Shown: positions 1 through 8,531, counted from the first letter of the stretch. The stretch is DNA of 26,771 nucleotides from Candidatus Babelota bacterium (GCA_017999075.1 JAGOBX010000002.1:1-26771), one strand, 5' to 3'. Notes: generated from the letters alone by a model not told the origin. Made by a program: numbers and translations.

Positions 1-1
1 A

Positions 2-607
2 AATCCTGATATCAATGCAACAGCATATTTAGTTAATGTTGTAAATCAGATAATTATAGGAGTTATAATAGGATTAACTGCGCAGATTTTTTATTTGATA
101 TTTCAAGTATCAGGGCAGTTTTATACTATACAGATAGGATTTGGAATGATCAACACGCTTGATCCTCTTTCGCAGACTGAAATAGCGATATTAGGAACAT
201 TCCAGGGAATAATAGGAATGATAATTTTTTTATTAATAAGCGGTCATCATTTTATTATTTATGCGATAGTAAAAAGTTTCAGTTATTTTCCTTTATACAG
301 TTTAAAATTATCAGGGTTTACGGTAGAAATTCTTACAATAGCTGTTACCAAGATGTTTTATCTTGGTTTTATGTTTGCGATTCCATTGATAGGCATAATA
401 TTCATTATGACAATGCTTCTTGGGCTTCTCGCTAAAATTGCTCCTCAGATGAATTTGCTTATGCTTGGGTTTCCTCTGAATATTCTTGTAGGTTTAACAG
501 TACTGCTTATGCTTCAAGCATTACTTCTTGAATCTTCAAAAGAAATATTTGTATATATGATGGATTATATAAATCAATTTTTAAATTATGCAAAAAATAA
601 AGCTTGA
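2..607 (+). CDS. fliR: Flagellar biosynthetic protein FliR (5'-truncated by window edge)
   Basis: FliR is an inner-membrane component of the flagellar type III export gate, working with FliP, FliQ and FlhB. The reading frame is open from base 2 and its true start lies outside the window; a TTG at 95 is internal. About 200 C-terminal residues are visible. They are strongly hydrophobic, with several membrane segments and family-typical stretches such as QIGFGMINTLDPLSQTE, ISGHHFIIYAIVKSF and the late segment NILVGLTVLLMLQALLL. The stop overlaps the start of flhB by 20 bases, which is the normal fliR-flhB gene order and suggests translational coupling. Family assignment is firm; only the N-terminal part is missing. 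Confidence 0.9.
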   Translation, partial: NPDINATAYLVNVVNQIIIGVIIGLTAQIFYLIFQVSGQFYTIQIGFGMINTLDPLSQTEIAILGTFQGIIGMIIFLLISGHHFIIYAIVKSFSYFPLYSLKLSGFTVEILTIAVTKMFYLGFMFAIPLIGIIFIMTMLLGLLAKIAPQMNLLMLGFPLNILVGLTVLLMLQALLLESSKEIFVYMMDYINQFLNYAKNKA

Positions 608-1754
608 TGCGGAACCAGGATTTTTTCTGCTTCCCGAATTTTTTTTAGTTGAAAAAGAATACCATTTAAACTGGTTTGGAAAAGCTGAAGATGAAGGCAG
701 AACGGAAGAACCTACTGCCAGGAAACTTTCAAAAGCCAAAGAAAAAGGCGATACCCCAAGAAGCGTAGAACTTGATGCCGCGATAATGGTGCTTGTTTGT
801 TTTACAACAATATATTTTTTAAGCGGATACATATACGATTCCTGCACTGATCTTGTGAGATTTTTTTTCTTAAATGAATTACACATAACCACTGTAACAG
901 AAAATGAACTATATAAAATAATGGAATATTGTTTTATTCAGATTTTGAAAATTTCTGGACCTGTAATGATTACTGCATTTTTTGTAGCTATTATAACGAG
1001 TTTATCACAAGTGGGATTCATATTTACCACGGAAAAAATAAAATTCGATATTAGTAAAATAAGTATTAATCCGAAAAAATTTTTAGAAAAAGTGATTTTA
1101 TCAAAACAGGTTATGTTTAACCTGCTGAAAGCATTTGTTAAACTTATAATAATAGCACTTGTAGCGTATTCTGTTTTAAAAACAAAAGCAGATGATTTTT
1201 TAGGATTGGTTCAGGTAGAACCTTTCGACGGCATAGTATTTATAGCAAAGACGACATTTGAAATAATTATGAAATGTGCTTTTTTTCTTATTATATTTGC
1301 AATAGTTGACTATAAATATCAGAAATACGAATTTATAGAAAAATTGAAAATGACGAAACAGGAAGTAAAAGATGAATATAAGCAGATGGAAGGGGATCCT
1401 CAAATAAAATCTAAAATAAGGGAAAAACAAAGGGATGCTGTAAGGCGTAGAATGATGCAGGAAGTTCCTAAGGCAGATGTTGTGATCAGGAATCCTACTC
1501 ATTACGCTGTTGCGATTAGATATGAAGCAAAAGAAATGTCCGCGCCTGTAGTAATAGCTAAAGGTTCAGGTTTTATAGCATTAAAAATAATTGAGATTGC
1601 GGAAGAGAATAGAGTACCAATAGTAACAAATAAGCCTCTTGCAAGAACTTTATATTCGCAAGTAGAAATCGGCGACGCTGTTCCGGTAGAACTTTATAAA
1701 ACAGTAGCGGAAATTCTTGCGTATGTATGGAAACTTAAAGGAAAAACACTTTAA
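588..1754 (+). CDS. flhB: Flagellar export switch protein FlhB
   Basis: FlhB is the flagellar export-gate protein whose cytoplasmic domain switches substrate class from rod/hook to filament. At 388 aa it is near family length. After about 30 leader residues comes AEDEGRTEEPTARKLSKAKE, the characteristic N-terminal motif. Four hydrophobic segments follow, then a basic linker (QMEGDPQIKSKIREKQRDAV) and the autocleavage motif N302-P303-T304-H305 within VVIRNPTHYAVAI. The C-terminus ends in the usual small globular domain (TNKPLARTLYSQVEIGDAVP). The ATG at 588 lies inside fliR. A start nearer the EDEGRTEEP motif cannot be excluded, but no other methionine precedes it. The N-terminal pattern (NWF then AEDEGRTE) resembles spirochaete-type FlhB. 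An intact NPTH implies normal self-cleavage. Confidence 0.95.
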   Translation: MQKIKLDAEPGFFLLPEFFLVEKEYHLNWFGKAEDEGRTEEPTARKLSKAKEKGDTPRSVELDAAIMVLVCFTTIYFLSGYIYDSCTDLVRFFFLNELHITTVTENELYKIMEYCFIQILKISGPVMITAFFVAIITSLSQVGFIFTTEKIKFDISKISINPKKFLEKVILSKQVMFNLLKAFVKLIIIALVAYSVLKTKADDFLGLVQVEPFDGIVFIAKTTFEIIMKCAFFLIIFAIVDYKYQKYEFIEKLKMTKQEVKDEYKQMEGDPQIKSKIREKQRDAVRRRMMQEVPKADVVIRNPTHYAVAIRYEAKEMSAPVVIAKGSGFIALKIIEIAEENRVPIVTNKPLARTLYSQVEIGDAVPVELYKTVAEILAYVWKLKGKTL

Positions 1755-1772
1755 CGGATAAAAAAAATATTT

Positions 1773-2189
1773 TTATAAGCAAAAACAAGAACTTTCGAAT
1801 TGAACTGGTTTTTTGCCGTACAAAGAAGTATCGCCGATTGTGTTTTCTATAAATACTTTTCTGTATTCCCCGTTTATTTCATAATATTCCCAGCCGATTA
1901 TTCCGCGTGAAGAAAGTTCTTTTAGAAATTTTCCGATTTCAGCAACTTGTTCATTATTCAAGAATGAAAAAACATCAAGACGGTTTATTCTGTTTTTCAA
2001 ACTTAAATTAAGGATATTTTCTGAAATATTAATGAGATCAATATCGTCAAAAACAGTTTTTTCATTTGTTTTTAAGTCAGGATTTAAATTGGCATTTTTT
2101 TTCTGATTTGTTTCAGAATCTAATTTAATGAATTCCGGAGAAAAATAATTTGAATTATTTTTAATATCCTTATTAATATAAATGTTCAT
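1773..2189 (-). CDS. Hypothetical protein, 138 aa
   Basis: I do not recognise this protein. It begins at an ATG preceded by a good GGAG seven bases upstream (2197-2200), which supports it as a real gene although the opposite strand is otherwise empty here. The first half is polar and rich in Asn, Lys and Asp, probably disordered. The second half, from about residue 70, looks folded (NNEQVAEIGKFLKELSSRG, then GWEYYEINGEYRKVFIEN). It ends in a short Cys-containing tail (SSCFCL). It converges on flhB, with only 18 bases between the two stop codons. There is no signal peptide or membrane segment. It could be flagellum-related by position, but nothing in the sequence proves this. Confidence 0.6.
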   Translation of the reverse strand: MNIYINKDIKNNSNYFSPEFIKLDSETNQKKNANLNPDLKTNEKTVFDDIDLINISENILNLSLKNRINRLDVFSFLNNEQVAEIGKFLKELSSRGIIGWEYYEINGEYRKVFIENTIGDTSLYGKKPVQFESSCFCL

Positions 2190-2312
2190 CCATGAACTCC
2201 GTATTATTATTTATTTTACAGATTTAAAATCAAAAAATAATTTTAAAATTTATTATGTTTATTAATATATCGGCAAAAAAACGGAAAACTTAAATTTTTT
2301 TGATAAATTATC

Positions 2313-2341
2313 TTGACTTTAAATAGAGTAAATATTATAAT
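2313..2341 (+). promoter_or_regulatory. Sigma70-type promoter of the xanthine dehydrogenase operon
   Basis: TTGACT (2313-2318), a 17-base spacer and a perfect TATAAT (2336-2341) lie about 100 bases before the first xdh gene. Start of transcription is expected near 2348, giving a leader of about 90 bases. It is the best match to consensus that I found in the window. Confidence 0.65.
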
Positions 2342-2373
2342 ATATTGATGTTTAAAGATTTAATAAAAAATAA

Positions 2374-2420
2374 GCGTTATTAATTTGAAACGGATTTATA
2401 TTTCGATTTCAAATAATCGC
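2374..2420 (+). promoter_or_regulatory. Leader hairpin before the xdh operon
   Basis: ATTTGAAA (2383-2390) and TTTCAAAT (2407-2414) are perfect inverted arms around a loop that itself contains paired CG steps. Flanking GCG (2374-2376) and CGC (2418-2420) extend the stem after a bulge. The structure ends ten bases before the GGAGG ribosome-binding site (2431-2435), so it could affect translation. It does not match a riboswitch class I know; the purine riboswitch core is absent. Confidence 0.4.
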
Positions 2421-2440
2421 TGAAATGCCAGGAGGAAAGT

Positions 2441-3256
2441 ATGTCAGTAAAATTTGAATACTATGCTCCGAAAACCGTTAAGGAACTTTGTTGTATTCTT
2501 GACGAGTTTGGAGATAAAATTAAAATTCTTGCAGGCGGCACTGATTTGATTGTTGAAATGCGCGCCGGAATAAAGAAGCCTGCCGGCGTTGTTGATATAA
2601 AAAAAATAAACGAGTTGGGTGGAATCAAATATGATGTTAAAAAAGGTCTTATAATCGGCGCAAGTGTAACGTGCAATGAACTGGCGCACAATTCGGTCGT
2701 AAAAAAGAAGTATCCACTTCTTGTAGAATGCGCTGAATCAATAGCTTCATACGCATTGCGGAACAGAGCTACTGTTGCAGGAAATATATGTAATGCTTCG
2801 CCTTGCGCTGATATGGCTCCTGGCCTGTTATGTCTTGATGCTTGCGTGATAATAGGCTCATCTGCAGGTGAAAGAGTTTTAAAACTCCAGGATTTTTTTA
2901 CCGGAGTAAAGAAAGTGGCTTTGCAGAAGAATGAATTTGTCAAATCAATAATTGTTCCTTGTTCTATGGCAAACGCTAAAAGCAGATATATGAAACAAAA
3001 ACGTATTAAAGGCCACGATTTATCACTTGTATCAGTTGCAATGGCTGTTAAAGAAAAAATAACTGTTGCGATAGGTTCATCTTATATAACTCCTTTGGTT
3101 TTGCCTAAGTTTGCCAAAAAAATTAAGGTGGAAAAAATAATAGAATCTGCTATGTCCTTAGTAAAACCTATAAGCGACATAAGAAGTTCAAAAGAATACC
3201 GATTGCATATAATTAAAGTTTATATTAAACGTTTGTATGAACAATTGGTTAAATAG
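2441..3256 (+). CDS. Molybdenum hydroxylase FAD-binding subunit (xanthine dehydrogenase type, CoxM/XdhB-like)
   Basis: This is the medium, FAD-binding subunit of a three-component molybdenum hydroxylase, carrying electrons between the 2Fe-2S subunit and the acceptor. At 271 aa it is near usual length. The N-terminus has the FAD pyrophosphate motif ILAGGTDLIVEMRAG (about residues 29-43). It also has the second family motif, RNRATVAGNICNASPCADMA, read here as LRNRATVAGN then ICNASPCADMAP. The C-terminal CO-dehydrogenase flavoprotein domain is the remainder. An ideal GGAGG lies five bases before the ATG. The 2Fe-2S gene follows after 15 bases with its own ribosome-binding site, so the two are co-transcribed. 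The substrate is probably a purine or related heterocycle, judged from the large subunit. No molybdenum-cofactor synthesis or maturation gene is in view. Confidence 0.88.
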   Translation: MSVKFEYYAPKTVKELCCILDEFGDKIKILAGGTDLIVEMRAGIKKPAGVVDIKKINELGGIKYDVKKGLIIGASVTCNELAHNSVVKKKYPLLVECAESIASYALRNRATVAGNICNASPCADMAPGLLCLDACVIIGSSAGERVLKLQDFFTGVKKVALQKNEFVKSIIVPCSMANAKSRYMKQKRIKGHDLSLVSVAMAVKEKITVAIGSSYITPLVLPKFAKKIKVEKIIESAMSLVKPISDIRSSKEYRLHIIKVYIKRLYEQLVK

Positions 3257-3271
3257 GAGGAACTGTAATAA

Positions 3272-3748
3272 ATGAAAACAATAACATTTAAAGTTAATGG
3301 TTCAAAATATACAAAAAATGTTGAAGACCATAAAACATTATTAAGGTTTTTAAGAGAAGATCTGCATTTAACCGGAACAAAAGAAGGATGCGGAGCAGGT
3401 GAATGCGGGGCATGTACAGTTCTTGTTGACAGCGTTCCTGTAAATTCCTGTTTAATGTTAGCCGTTGAAATTGACGGATGCGAAGTTACAACAATCGAGG
3501 GAATTTCTAAAAATGGAAAACCAAATGCTTTGCAAAAATCTTTTGAAAAACATCATGCTGTACAATGCGGTTTTTGTACTCCTGGAATGATAATAACGGC
3601 AACGGATTTATTGAAACGCAACCCCAAACCTGCAGAATCTGAAATTAAAGAAGCAATTGAAGGGAATTTTTGCAGATGTACAGGTTATGTTCAGATTATT
3701 GAAGCTATCAAAGATGCTTCAGGGCAGTTGAAATCAGAAAAATCTTAA
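3272..3748 (+). CDS. Molybdenum hydroxylase [2Fe-2S] subunit (xanthine dehydrogenase type, CoxS/XdhC-like)
   Basis: Small iron-sulfur subunit with two [2Fe-2S] clusters, passing electrons from the molybdenum centre to FAD. All eight cluster cysteines are present. C40, C45, C48 and C60 form the plant-ferredoxin-type N-terminal domain (EGCGAGECGACTVL). C99, C102, C134 and C136 form the C-terminal helical domain (QCGFCTPGM and FCRCTGY). At 158 aa it has the standard length. It sits between the FAD and molybdopterin subunits, the common order medium-small-large. There are 126 bases before the large subunit, a longer gap than elsewhere in the operon, with no convincing terminator in it. Confidence 0.93.
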   Translation: MKTITFKVNGSKYTKNVEDHKTLLRFLREDLHLTGTKEGCGAGECGACTVLVDSVPVNSCLMLAVEIDGCEVTTIEGISKNGKPNALQKSFEKHHAVQCGFCTPGMIITATDLLKRNPKPAESEIKEAIEGNFCRCTGYVQIIEAIKDASGQLKSEKS

Positions 3749-3874
3749 AATGTATAATTTTTTAATTTGTATTATGAGGACATGTAATATAAATAATTTT
3801 GTTTATTTTTAAGTTTGTCTCGAAAAGTGGAAATTATTTTTTCATATTAAAAAAAATTTGAGAGGTGATACTCT

Positions 3875-6256
3875 GTGTTTGAAAATATAGATAAAAAAGA
3901 TTTAAAATATGTTGGAAAAGGAGTTGAACGTGTTGACGGCCTTGAAAAATGTACTGGAGACGCTTTATACGCGTCAGATCTTTTTTTGCAGGGTATGCTG
4001 TTTGCAAAGGTTAAAACGAGTCCTTATGCATCAGCAAAAATAAAAAAAATAGATATTTCAAAAGCTGCAGGTCTTCCTGGAGTTAGAGCAGTGTTGACAG
4101 GAGCAGAACTTAACTACCGTGTTGGCTTATATATAGTAGATAAAGATATACTAGCTAAAAATATTGTCAGGCATCAGGGTGAAGCAGTAGCTGCTGTGGC
4201 AGCTGACACAGAAGATATTGCTAAACAGGCAATTGAACTTATAGAAGTAGAATATGAAGAACTCACTCCAGTACTTGATCCTATAAAAGCTCTTGAAAAA
4301 AGTTCGCCGTTAGTTCATCCGGATTTAGGTAAATACAGTTTTGTAGAAGCGGCGTTTACACCAAAACCAGGAACCAATATAGCAAATCATACAAAGTTGA
4401 GAAAAGGAAATGTTGATAAAGGGTTTGCAGAATCTGATTATGTTTTTGAAAGAGAATATACTAATCCTTCTGTTCAGCATGTTCCGATGGAAACACATGT
4501 ATCAATAGCTCAATGGCAGACAGGAGACAGAATAACAATCTGGACTTCAGCTCAATCTCCTTTTACAGTGAGAAACCTGTTTTGTTATTCATTTGGAATA
4601 TCTCATAAAAATGTCAGGGTAATAGTTCCTTATGTAGGCGGAGGTTTTGGAGGAAAAGCGGGGATAGCGCTTGAACCTTTAGTTGCATGTTTGTCAAAGA
4701 AAGCCGGAGGCAGGCCTGTAAAATTACAGGCTACAAGAGAAGAAGAGTTTAACCTTCTTGCCTGCAGAAGCGCATTGACATACAGAATAAAAACAGGAGT
4801 GAAAAAAGACGGTAAAATAGTGGCTCAGAAAATGGAAATGTTTTGGGATTCAGGAGCATATGCGGATTATGCTGTGAATGTAACGCGGGCATCAGGATAT
4901 TCTGCAGCAGGTCCGTATGAAATACCTAATGCGTGGCTTGACGCGTACACTATTTATACAAATAAAGTTTATGGAACTGCATATCGAGGGTTCGGACATG
5001 TTGAATTTTTCTGGGGAGTTGAACGTCATCTTGATTACATAGCGGATAAACTTAAAATAGATCCTCTCAAGATGAGATTGATTAATACATTGAAACCAGG
5101 GTCAACAACTTTAACAGGAGAAACTATTCACCACAACACAGGAAATGTAACAAAGTGTATTGAACTTGTGGCTAAGGCGATAAATTATGGCAAAAAAACG
5201 CCTGCTGAAATCAAGAGAGAAAAGAAAAATAAAACAATCATAGGAAAAGGTATAAGTTCTCTTCATAAAGCTCCTGCAATGCCTCCTTTTACAGGAACTG
5301 TAGTTATATTGAAAATGAACGAAGACGGTTCAGTTATAGCTAATTTATCCCTTACAGATTACGGCGCAGGGACATATACTTCAATAGCTCAAATGATAGC
5401 TGAACAGTTAAAAATTCCTGTAGAAAAGGTGAAAATAGCTTTTGAATGCGATACGGACAGAGATCCTTATGACTGGCAGACAGTTGCTTCTAAAGGACTG
5501 ATGATGAGCGGAAATGCAGCTATACTTGCAAGTCAGGATTTGCTTACTAAAATGTATGATGTGGCATCGCAGGTATTGAGGTGCGGAACATGCGATTTAA
5601 GGCATAATGATGAAAAAGTTTATGTTGTGCATGCTCCTGAAAAATTTCTGAGATATAGAGATATGGCTGTAGGTTATGCGTATTCAAACGGAAATGGAAT
5701 AGGAGGACCTCTTGTAGGAGTAGGAAGATATATGGCGGCGGGACTGACAAATCTTGATAAGCAGACAGGTCAAGGAAATCCTGCGCTTGATTGGACATAC
5801 GGAGCGCACGGAGTTATAGTTGAACTTGATCCTGAAACAGGAGAATATTCGCTGATAAAAAGCGCATCTGCGTTTGATGCGGGTAAAGTTATAAATTCTA
5901 AAGCGGCGCGCGGTCAATGTATAGGAGGGTTTATACAGGGATTCGGGACTGCTTCCTGTGAAGGATATATATATAACAATAAAGGTCAATTGATGAATCC
6001 TTCATTTACGGACAACAAAATTCCTACTGCTAAAGATATTCCTGAAGAGATGGAGTTATTTTTTGTAGAAACTCCGCAGCTTGACGGTCCATACGGAGCG
6101 CGTGGTATAGGCGAGCATTCTATGATTGGAGTCGCGCCTGCTATAGGGAACGCGCTGAAAAACATGACAGGGATAGAGTTATTACATATGCCGATTAGAG
6201 CAGAAGACGTATGGCGTGAACTTGTAAAGGTTAATAAAAAGAAAAACAGCAAGTGA
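3875..6256 (+). CDS. Molybdenum hydroxylase molybdopterin-binding large subunit (xanthine dehydrogenase type)
   Basis: Catalytic subunit that hydroxylates a heterocycle or aldehyde substrate at the Mo centre. At 793 aa it is normal length. A GTG start is chosen because AGAGGTGA (3861-3868) lies just upstream. The N-terminal a/b-hammerhead domain covers about residues 13-140. The cofactor-binding regions include VGGGFGGKAG and AYRGFGHVEFFWGVERH. The catalytic glutamate is E747 in ARGIGEH. The AYRGFG stretch is the hydroxylase/xanthine dehydrogenase form. The CO dehydrogenase form has a cysteine loop (AYRCSFR) here, so this is not a CO dehydrogenase. The exact substrate (xanthine, hypoxanthine, nicotinate or an aldehyde) cannot be read from the sequence. 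It is the third gene of the 2441-6256 operon. Confidence 0.92.
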   Translation: MFENIDKKDLKYVGKGVERVDGLEKCTGDALYASDLFLQGMLFAKVKTSPYASAKIKKIDISKAAGLPGVRAVLTGAELNYRVGLYIVDKDILAKNIVRHQGEAVAAVAADTEDIAKQAIELIEVEYEELTPVLDPIKALEKSSPLVHPDLGKYSFVEAAFTPKPGTNIANHTKLRKGNVDKGFAESDYVFEREYTNPSVQHVPMETHVSIAQWQTGDRITIWTSAQSPFTVRNLFCYSFGISHKNVRVIVPYVGGGFGGKAGIALEPLVACLSKKAGGRPVKLQATREEEFNLLACRSALTYRIKTGVKKDGKIVAQKMEMFWDSGAYADYAVNVTRASGYSAAGPYEIPNAWLDAYTIYTNKVYGTAYRGFGHVEFFWGVERHLDYIADKLKIDPLKMRLINTLKPGSTTLTGETIHHNTGNVTKCIELVAKAINYGKKTPAEIKREKKNKTIIGKGISSLHKAPAMPPFTGTVVILKMNEDGSVIANLSLTDYGAGTYTSIAQMIAEQLKIPVEKVKIAFECDTDRDPYDWQTVASKGLMMSGNAAILASQDLLTKMYDVASQVLRCGTCDLRHNDEKVYVVHAPEKFLRYRDMAVGYAYSNGNGIGGPLVGVGRYMAAGLTNLDKQTGQGNPALDWTYGAHGVIVELDPETGEYSLIKSASAFDAGKVINSKAARGQCIGGFIQGFGTASCEGYIYNNKGQLMNPSFTDNKIPTAKDIPEEMELFFVETPQLDGPYGARGIGEHSMIGVAPAIGNALKNMTGIELLHMPIRAEDVWRELVKVNKKKNSK

Positions 6257-6303
6257 TTGATTGTAATTTAGATTTTTTTATAAAGCCGGCGAGGTAATTT
6301 AAG

Positions 6304-6627
6304 ATGAATATAACACGATACGATTTAACAGCAATGATAAGCGAAAAAATGCCAGGGATTGAACCAGAGATAATAACAAAAATTGTCAACAGAATATTTG
6401 AAATTATAATCGAAGAATTAAAAAACGGAAATAAGATTGAATTTAGAAATTTCGGAAGGTTTAAAATCAGAAAACGCCGTGGAAGAATGGCGCATAATCC
6501 AAAGACTCTTGAAAAGGTTGAAGTTCCTCCGAAAAATATTCCTGTGTTTAAAATCGGAAAAATGTTTAAGGATGAAATTGCCAGAGCCGAAAAAAAAAAT
6601 CCAAATAAACTGCTTGGAAAAAAATAA
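6304..6627 (+). CDS. HU/IHF-family DNA-binding protein
   Basis: Small basic DNA-bending protein of the nucleoid. The fold is recognisable: helices at residues 1-40 (TRYDLTAMISEKMPGIEPE), the FGRFKIRKRRGR beta-arm entry and the NPKT arm (MAHNPKTLEKVEVP). The closing motif is PVFKIGKMFKDEI. At 107 aa it is longer than the usual 90, because of a Lys/Asn-rich tail. The arm resembles IHF/HU members and I would not call a specific subunit. GAGG upstream gives a plausible start. It is 47 bases after the xdh operon and 27 before the next gene, so it probably begins the six-gene run up to miaA. A promoter in the short gap is not evident. Confidence 0.88.
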   Translation: MNITRYDLTAMISEKMPGIEPEIITKIVNRIFEIIIEELKNGNKIEFRNFGRFKIRKRRGRMAHNPKTLEKVEVPPKNIPVFKIGKMFKDEIARAEKKNPNKLLGKK

Positions 6628-6654
6628 TTTTTAAAAGGGATTTGGTTTTTAATA

Positions 6655-7716
6655 ATGAGAGCTATTATAATTGGTTATCCATACAGCGGTAAAACTGTTT
6701 TTTTTGACGCTATTTCAGGGGCTGTGTCTAATGAAATTCAAAAAAATTCGTCTAATATAAGAAATATAAAAGTAATGGATAAAAGATTGTCTAAACTGAG
6801 GGATATTTACAATCCGAAAAAATATTCTCCTGCGGAAATAAATGTTTTTGATAATTTTGTTTCTGTATCTGAATTTGGAAAAGAAAACACAATATTTACC
6901 CGTTCGACAATTGAGAATATTCAGAAATCAGAAGTCACTATTTTAGTTATAAGGGCTTTTGATAATTCAGGATCTCCTTATTTTAAAGAAAAAATAGAAC
7001 CTCTGAAAGATTTTAAATCAATTATTGAAGAAATGTGTTTTCTTGATTTGATATCAGCAGAAAAAAAAATCGAACGTTTAAAAAAGGAAAATGCAAAAAC
7101 TAAAGAATTTGATATAATATCAAAATGTTATGAAACTTTGCAAAATAACAATCCGGTATTCAGTATGAATTTGAATGAAGATGAAACTGCGCAGTTGTCA
7201 GGGTTTAAATTTTTAACTCAGAACAAGATAATGAGTGTAATTAACGTGGACGATAACACAGATGAAAAAGAATTATCTGAAATAGAAAAAATTGCCGGAG
7301 AAAAGGGGATAAATATTTTAAAACTTAATGCTAAAATAGAATTTGAAATATCTCAGTTTGAATCAGAAGAAGAAAAATTGGAGTTTTTAAAAGATTACGG
7401 ATTATCTGAATCTGTTGTTGACAGGTTTGTAACAAAGGTTTACTCTATGATGGGGCTTATATCGTTTTTTACTGTTGGGCCAGATGAAGTTAAGGCCTGG
7501 ACAATAAGAAAAGATACTTCAGCAGTTAAAGCTGCCGGAAAAATACATACGGATATTCAAAGAGGGTTTATTCGTGCGGAAATTTTTGACAGTGAGTTAT
7601 TTTTCAGGTATGAAGGGAACATGCAGAAAATAAAGACAGACGGAAAACTGCGGCTTGAAGGAAAAGAATACATTGTTAAAGACGGAGAAATAATTAATTT
7701 TAGATTTAATGTTTAA
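6655..7716 (+). CDS. Divergent YchF/OLA1-family P-loop protein with TGS domain
   Basis: This protein aligns by eye with YchF along its full length (353 aa; YchF is about 363). A P-loop G7-x4-G12-K13-T14 opens the protein. The C-terminus is a clear YchF TGS domain (SFFTVGPDEVKAWTIRK, then IQRGFIRAEIFD and a FRFNV ending). A NVDDN stretch stands where YchF has its NxxE specificity motif. The switch-II motif DIAGL of YchF, required for normal hydrolysis, is replaced by FDNFVSVSEFGK, which has no DxxG. The switch-I region is also poorly conserved. YchF binds ATP/GTP and associates with ribosomes; whether this one still hydrolyses is doubtful. It may be a paralogue, with the true ychF elsewhere. 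It is the second gene of the run. Confidence 0.75.
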   Translation: MRAIIIGYPYSGKTVFFDAISGAVSNEIQKNSSNIRNIKVMDKRLSKLRDIYNPKKYSPAEINVFDNFVSVSEFGKENTIFTRSTIENIQKSEVTILVIRAFDNSGSPYFKEKIEPLKDFKSIIEEMCFLDLISAEKKIERLKKENAKTKEFDIISKCYETLQNNNPVFSMNLNEDETAQLSGFKFLTQNKIMSVINVDDNTDEKELSEIEKIAGEKGINILKLNAKIEFEISQFESEEEKLEFLKDYGLSESVVDRFVTKVYSMMGLISFFTVGPDEVKAWTIRKDTSAVKAAGKIHTDIQRGFIRAEIFDSELFFRYEGNMQKIKTDGKLRLEGKEYIVKDGEIINFRFNV

Positions 7717-7752
7717 TATTTTTCGGGTACAAATAATTTGAAAGGATAATAA

Positions 7753-8520
7753 ATGGCTAAAAAGGCTGCTGTTAAAAAAAAGAAACAAAAAATAGAAATT
7801 GTTATAGATGATGCCGGTTCAGGCAATTTTGTCGGAGGTATGCTGATATCAGGCTATTCGGAAGAAATTGACAGATACAAAGGAGTTGTAATTTCTCCGG
7901 AAGAATACAATGACAAACAGATAGATATGCAGGCAAAAGTTTTGAATTGCGTGGATGTTATAATATCAGATTTTTCAGAGTACGATATTATAAGCGTTTT
8001 TTTATGCCAAAGCAATTTATTTGACAGAACAGCGATTCATCTTGTTGATAAGGGTTTTGTAGTTATAAGAGGCAGAGTAGAAGGCAGGCTTCAGGATCTT
8101 ATTGAAGATGATTTTATGAATCATCTTAAATCACTTGGAATGCCTGACTATGTTGATTTTTTTGCTAAAATAATTATGCGGGATAAAAATTCCGGATACA
8201 GAATGCTGAACAGTTTTTGTATTAATTATATTAAAGTAGATTTGCACAACCGTTTAAAATTCTGCAAATCGTATAATAAATTATATGATGATTTAGTTAA
8301 GTCTGTTGTTCATAAAGATGTTGTGGAAAATAAATTTTTATCAAAACCGAAATTGTGCTGTAATTGTGGAAAATATATACAAGATAAGGATTTATATAAA
8401 CATACAACATCTTCATTTAACTCTTCATTTTACACTCATTTGAATTGCTTGTCGCGGCCTCAGCCTCAGCAAATTAAAGGTTCTGGAGCGCCTAATATTC
8501 ATAATGATATGCCGTTTTAA
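7753..8520 (+). CDS. Uncharacterised protein with zinc-ribbon-like cysteines and SSB-like C-terminal tip
   Basis: I do not recognise the family. The 255-aa protein begins with a Lys/Ala-rich basic stretch (residues 1-13), followed by a mixed alpha/beta body. The segment GFVVIRGRVEGRLQD (101-115) resembles an OB-fold strand pair of the kind seen in SSB, but this is only suggestive. A candidate metal site lies near the end: C202, C203 and C205 in LCCNCGKY, then H229 and C232 in THLNC. The chain then becomes Pro/Gln-rich and ends IHNDMPF. That ending resembles the acidic DDDIPF tip by which bacterial SSB binds partner proteins, RecO among them. RecO is encoded 11 bases downstream. I infer a DNA-repair or replication accessory role, unproven. 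AAAGGA lies seven bases before the ATG. Confidence 0.6.
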   Translation: MAKKAAVKKKKQKIEIVIDDAGSGNFVGGMLISGYSEEIDRYKGVVISPEEYNDKQIDMQAKVLNCVDVIISDFSEYDIISVFLCQSNLFDRTAIHLVDKGFVVIRGRVEGRLQDLIEDDFMNHLKSLGMPDYVDFFAKIIMRDKNSGYRMLNSFCINYIKVDLHNRLKFCKSYNKLYDDLVKSVVHKDVVENKFLSKPKLCCNCGKYIQDKDLYKHTTSSFNSSFYTHLNCLSRPQPQQIKGSGAPNIHNDMPF

Positions 8521-8531
8521 AAAAAAACGTT

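Noticed and set aside
581-892. Minus-strand frame of 103 codons opposite flhB
   Set aside because: It lies opposite a clear flhB and encodes low-complexity Ser/Phe text with no family signs.
1755-1772. Terminator between flhB and the small minus-strand gene
   Set aside because: Only a short A/T palindrome (AAAAATATTTTT) is present, with no G/C stem; such runs are everywhere in this DNA.
2342-2440. Purine or molybdenum-cofactor riboswitch in the xdh leader
   Set aside because: The leader folds, but the conserved core of the purine class is absent and the roughly 90-base length and shape do not match the Moco class.
2461-2943. Minus-strand frame of 160 codons opposite the FAD subunit
   Set aside because: It is a shadow of a well-conserved gene; the composition is not protein-like and no ribosome-binding site is evident.
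3875-6256. Aerobic CO dehydrogenase large subunit
   Set aside because: The active-site loop reads AYRGFG and lacks the Cys-containing AYRCSFR of true CO dehydrogenases.
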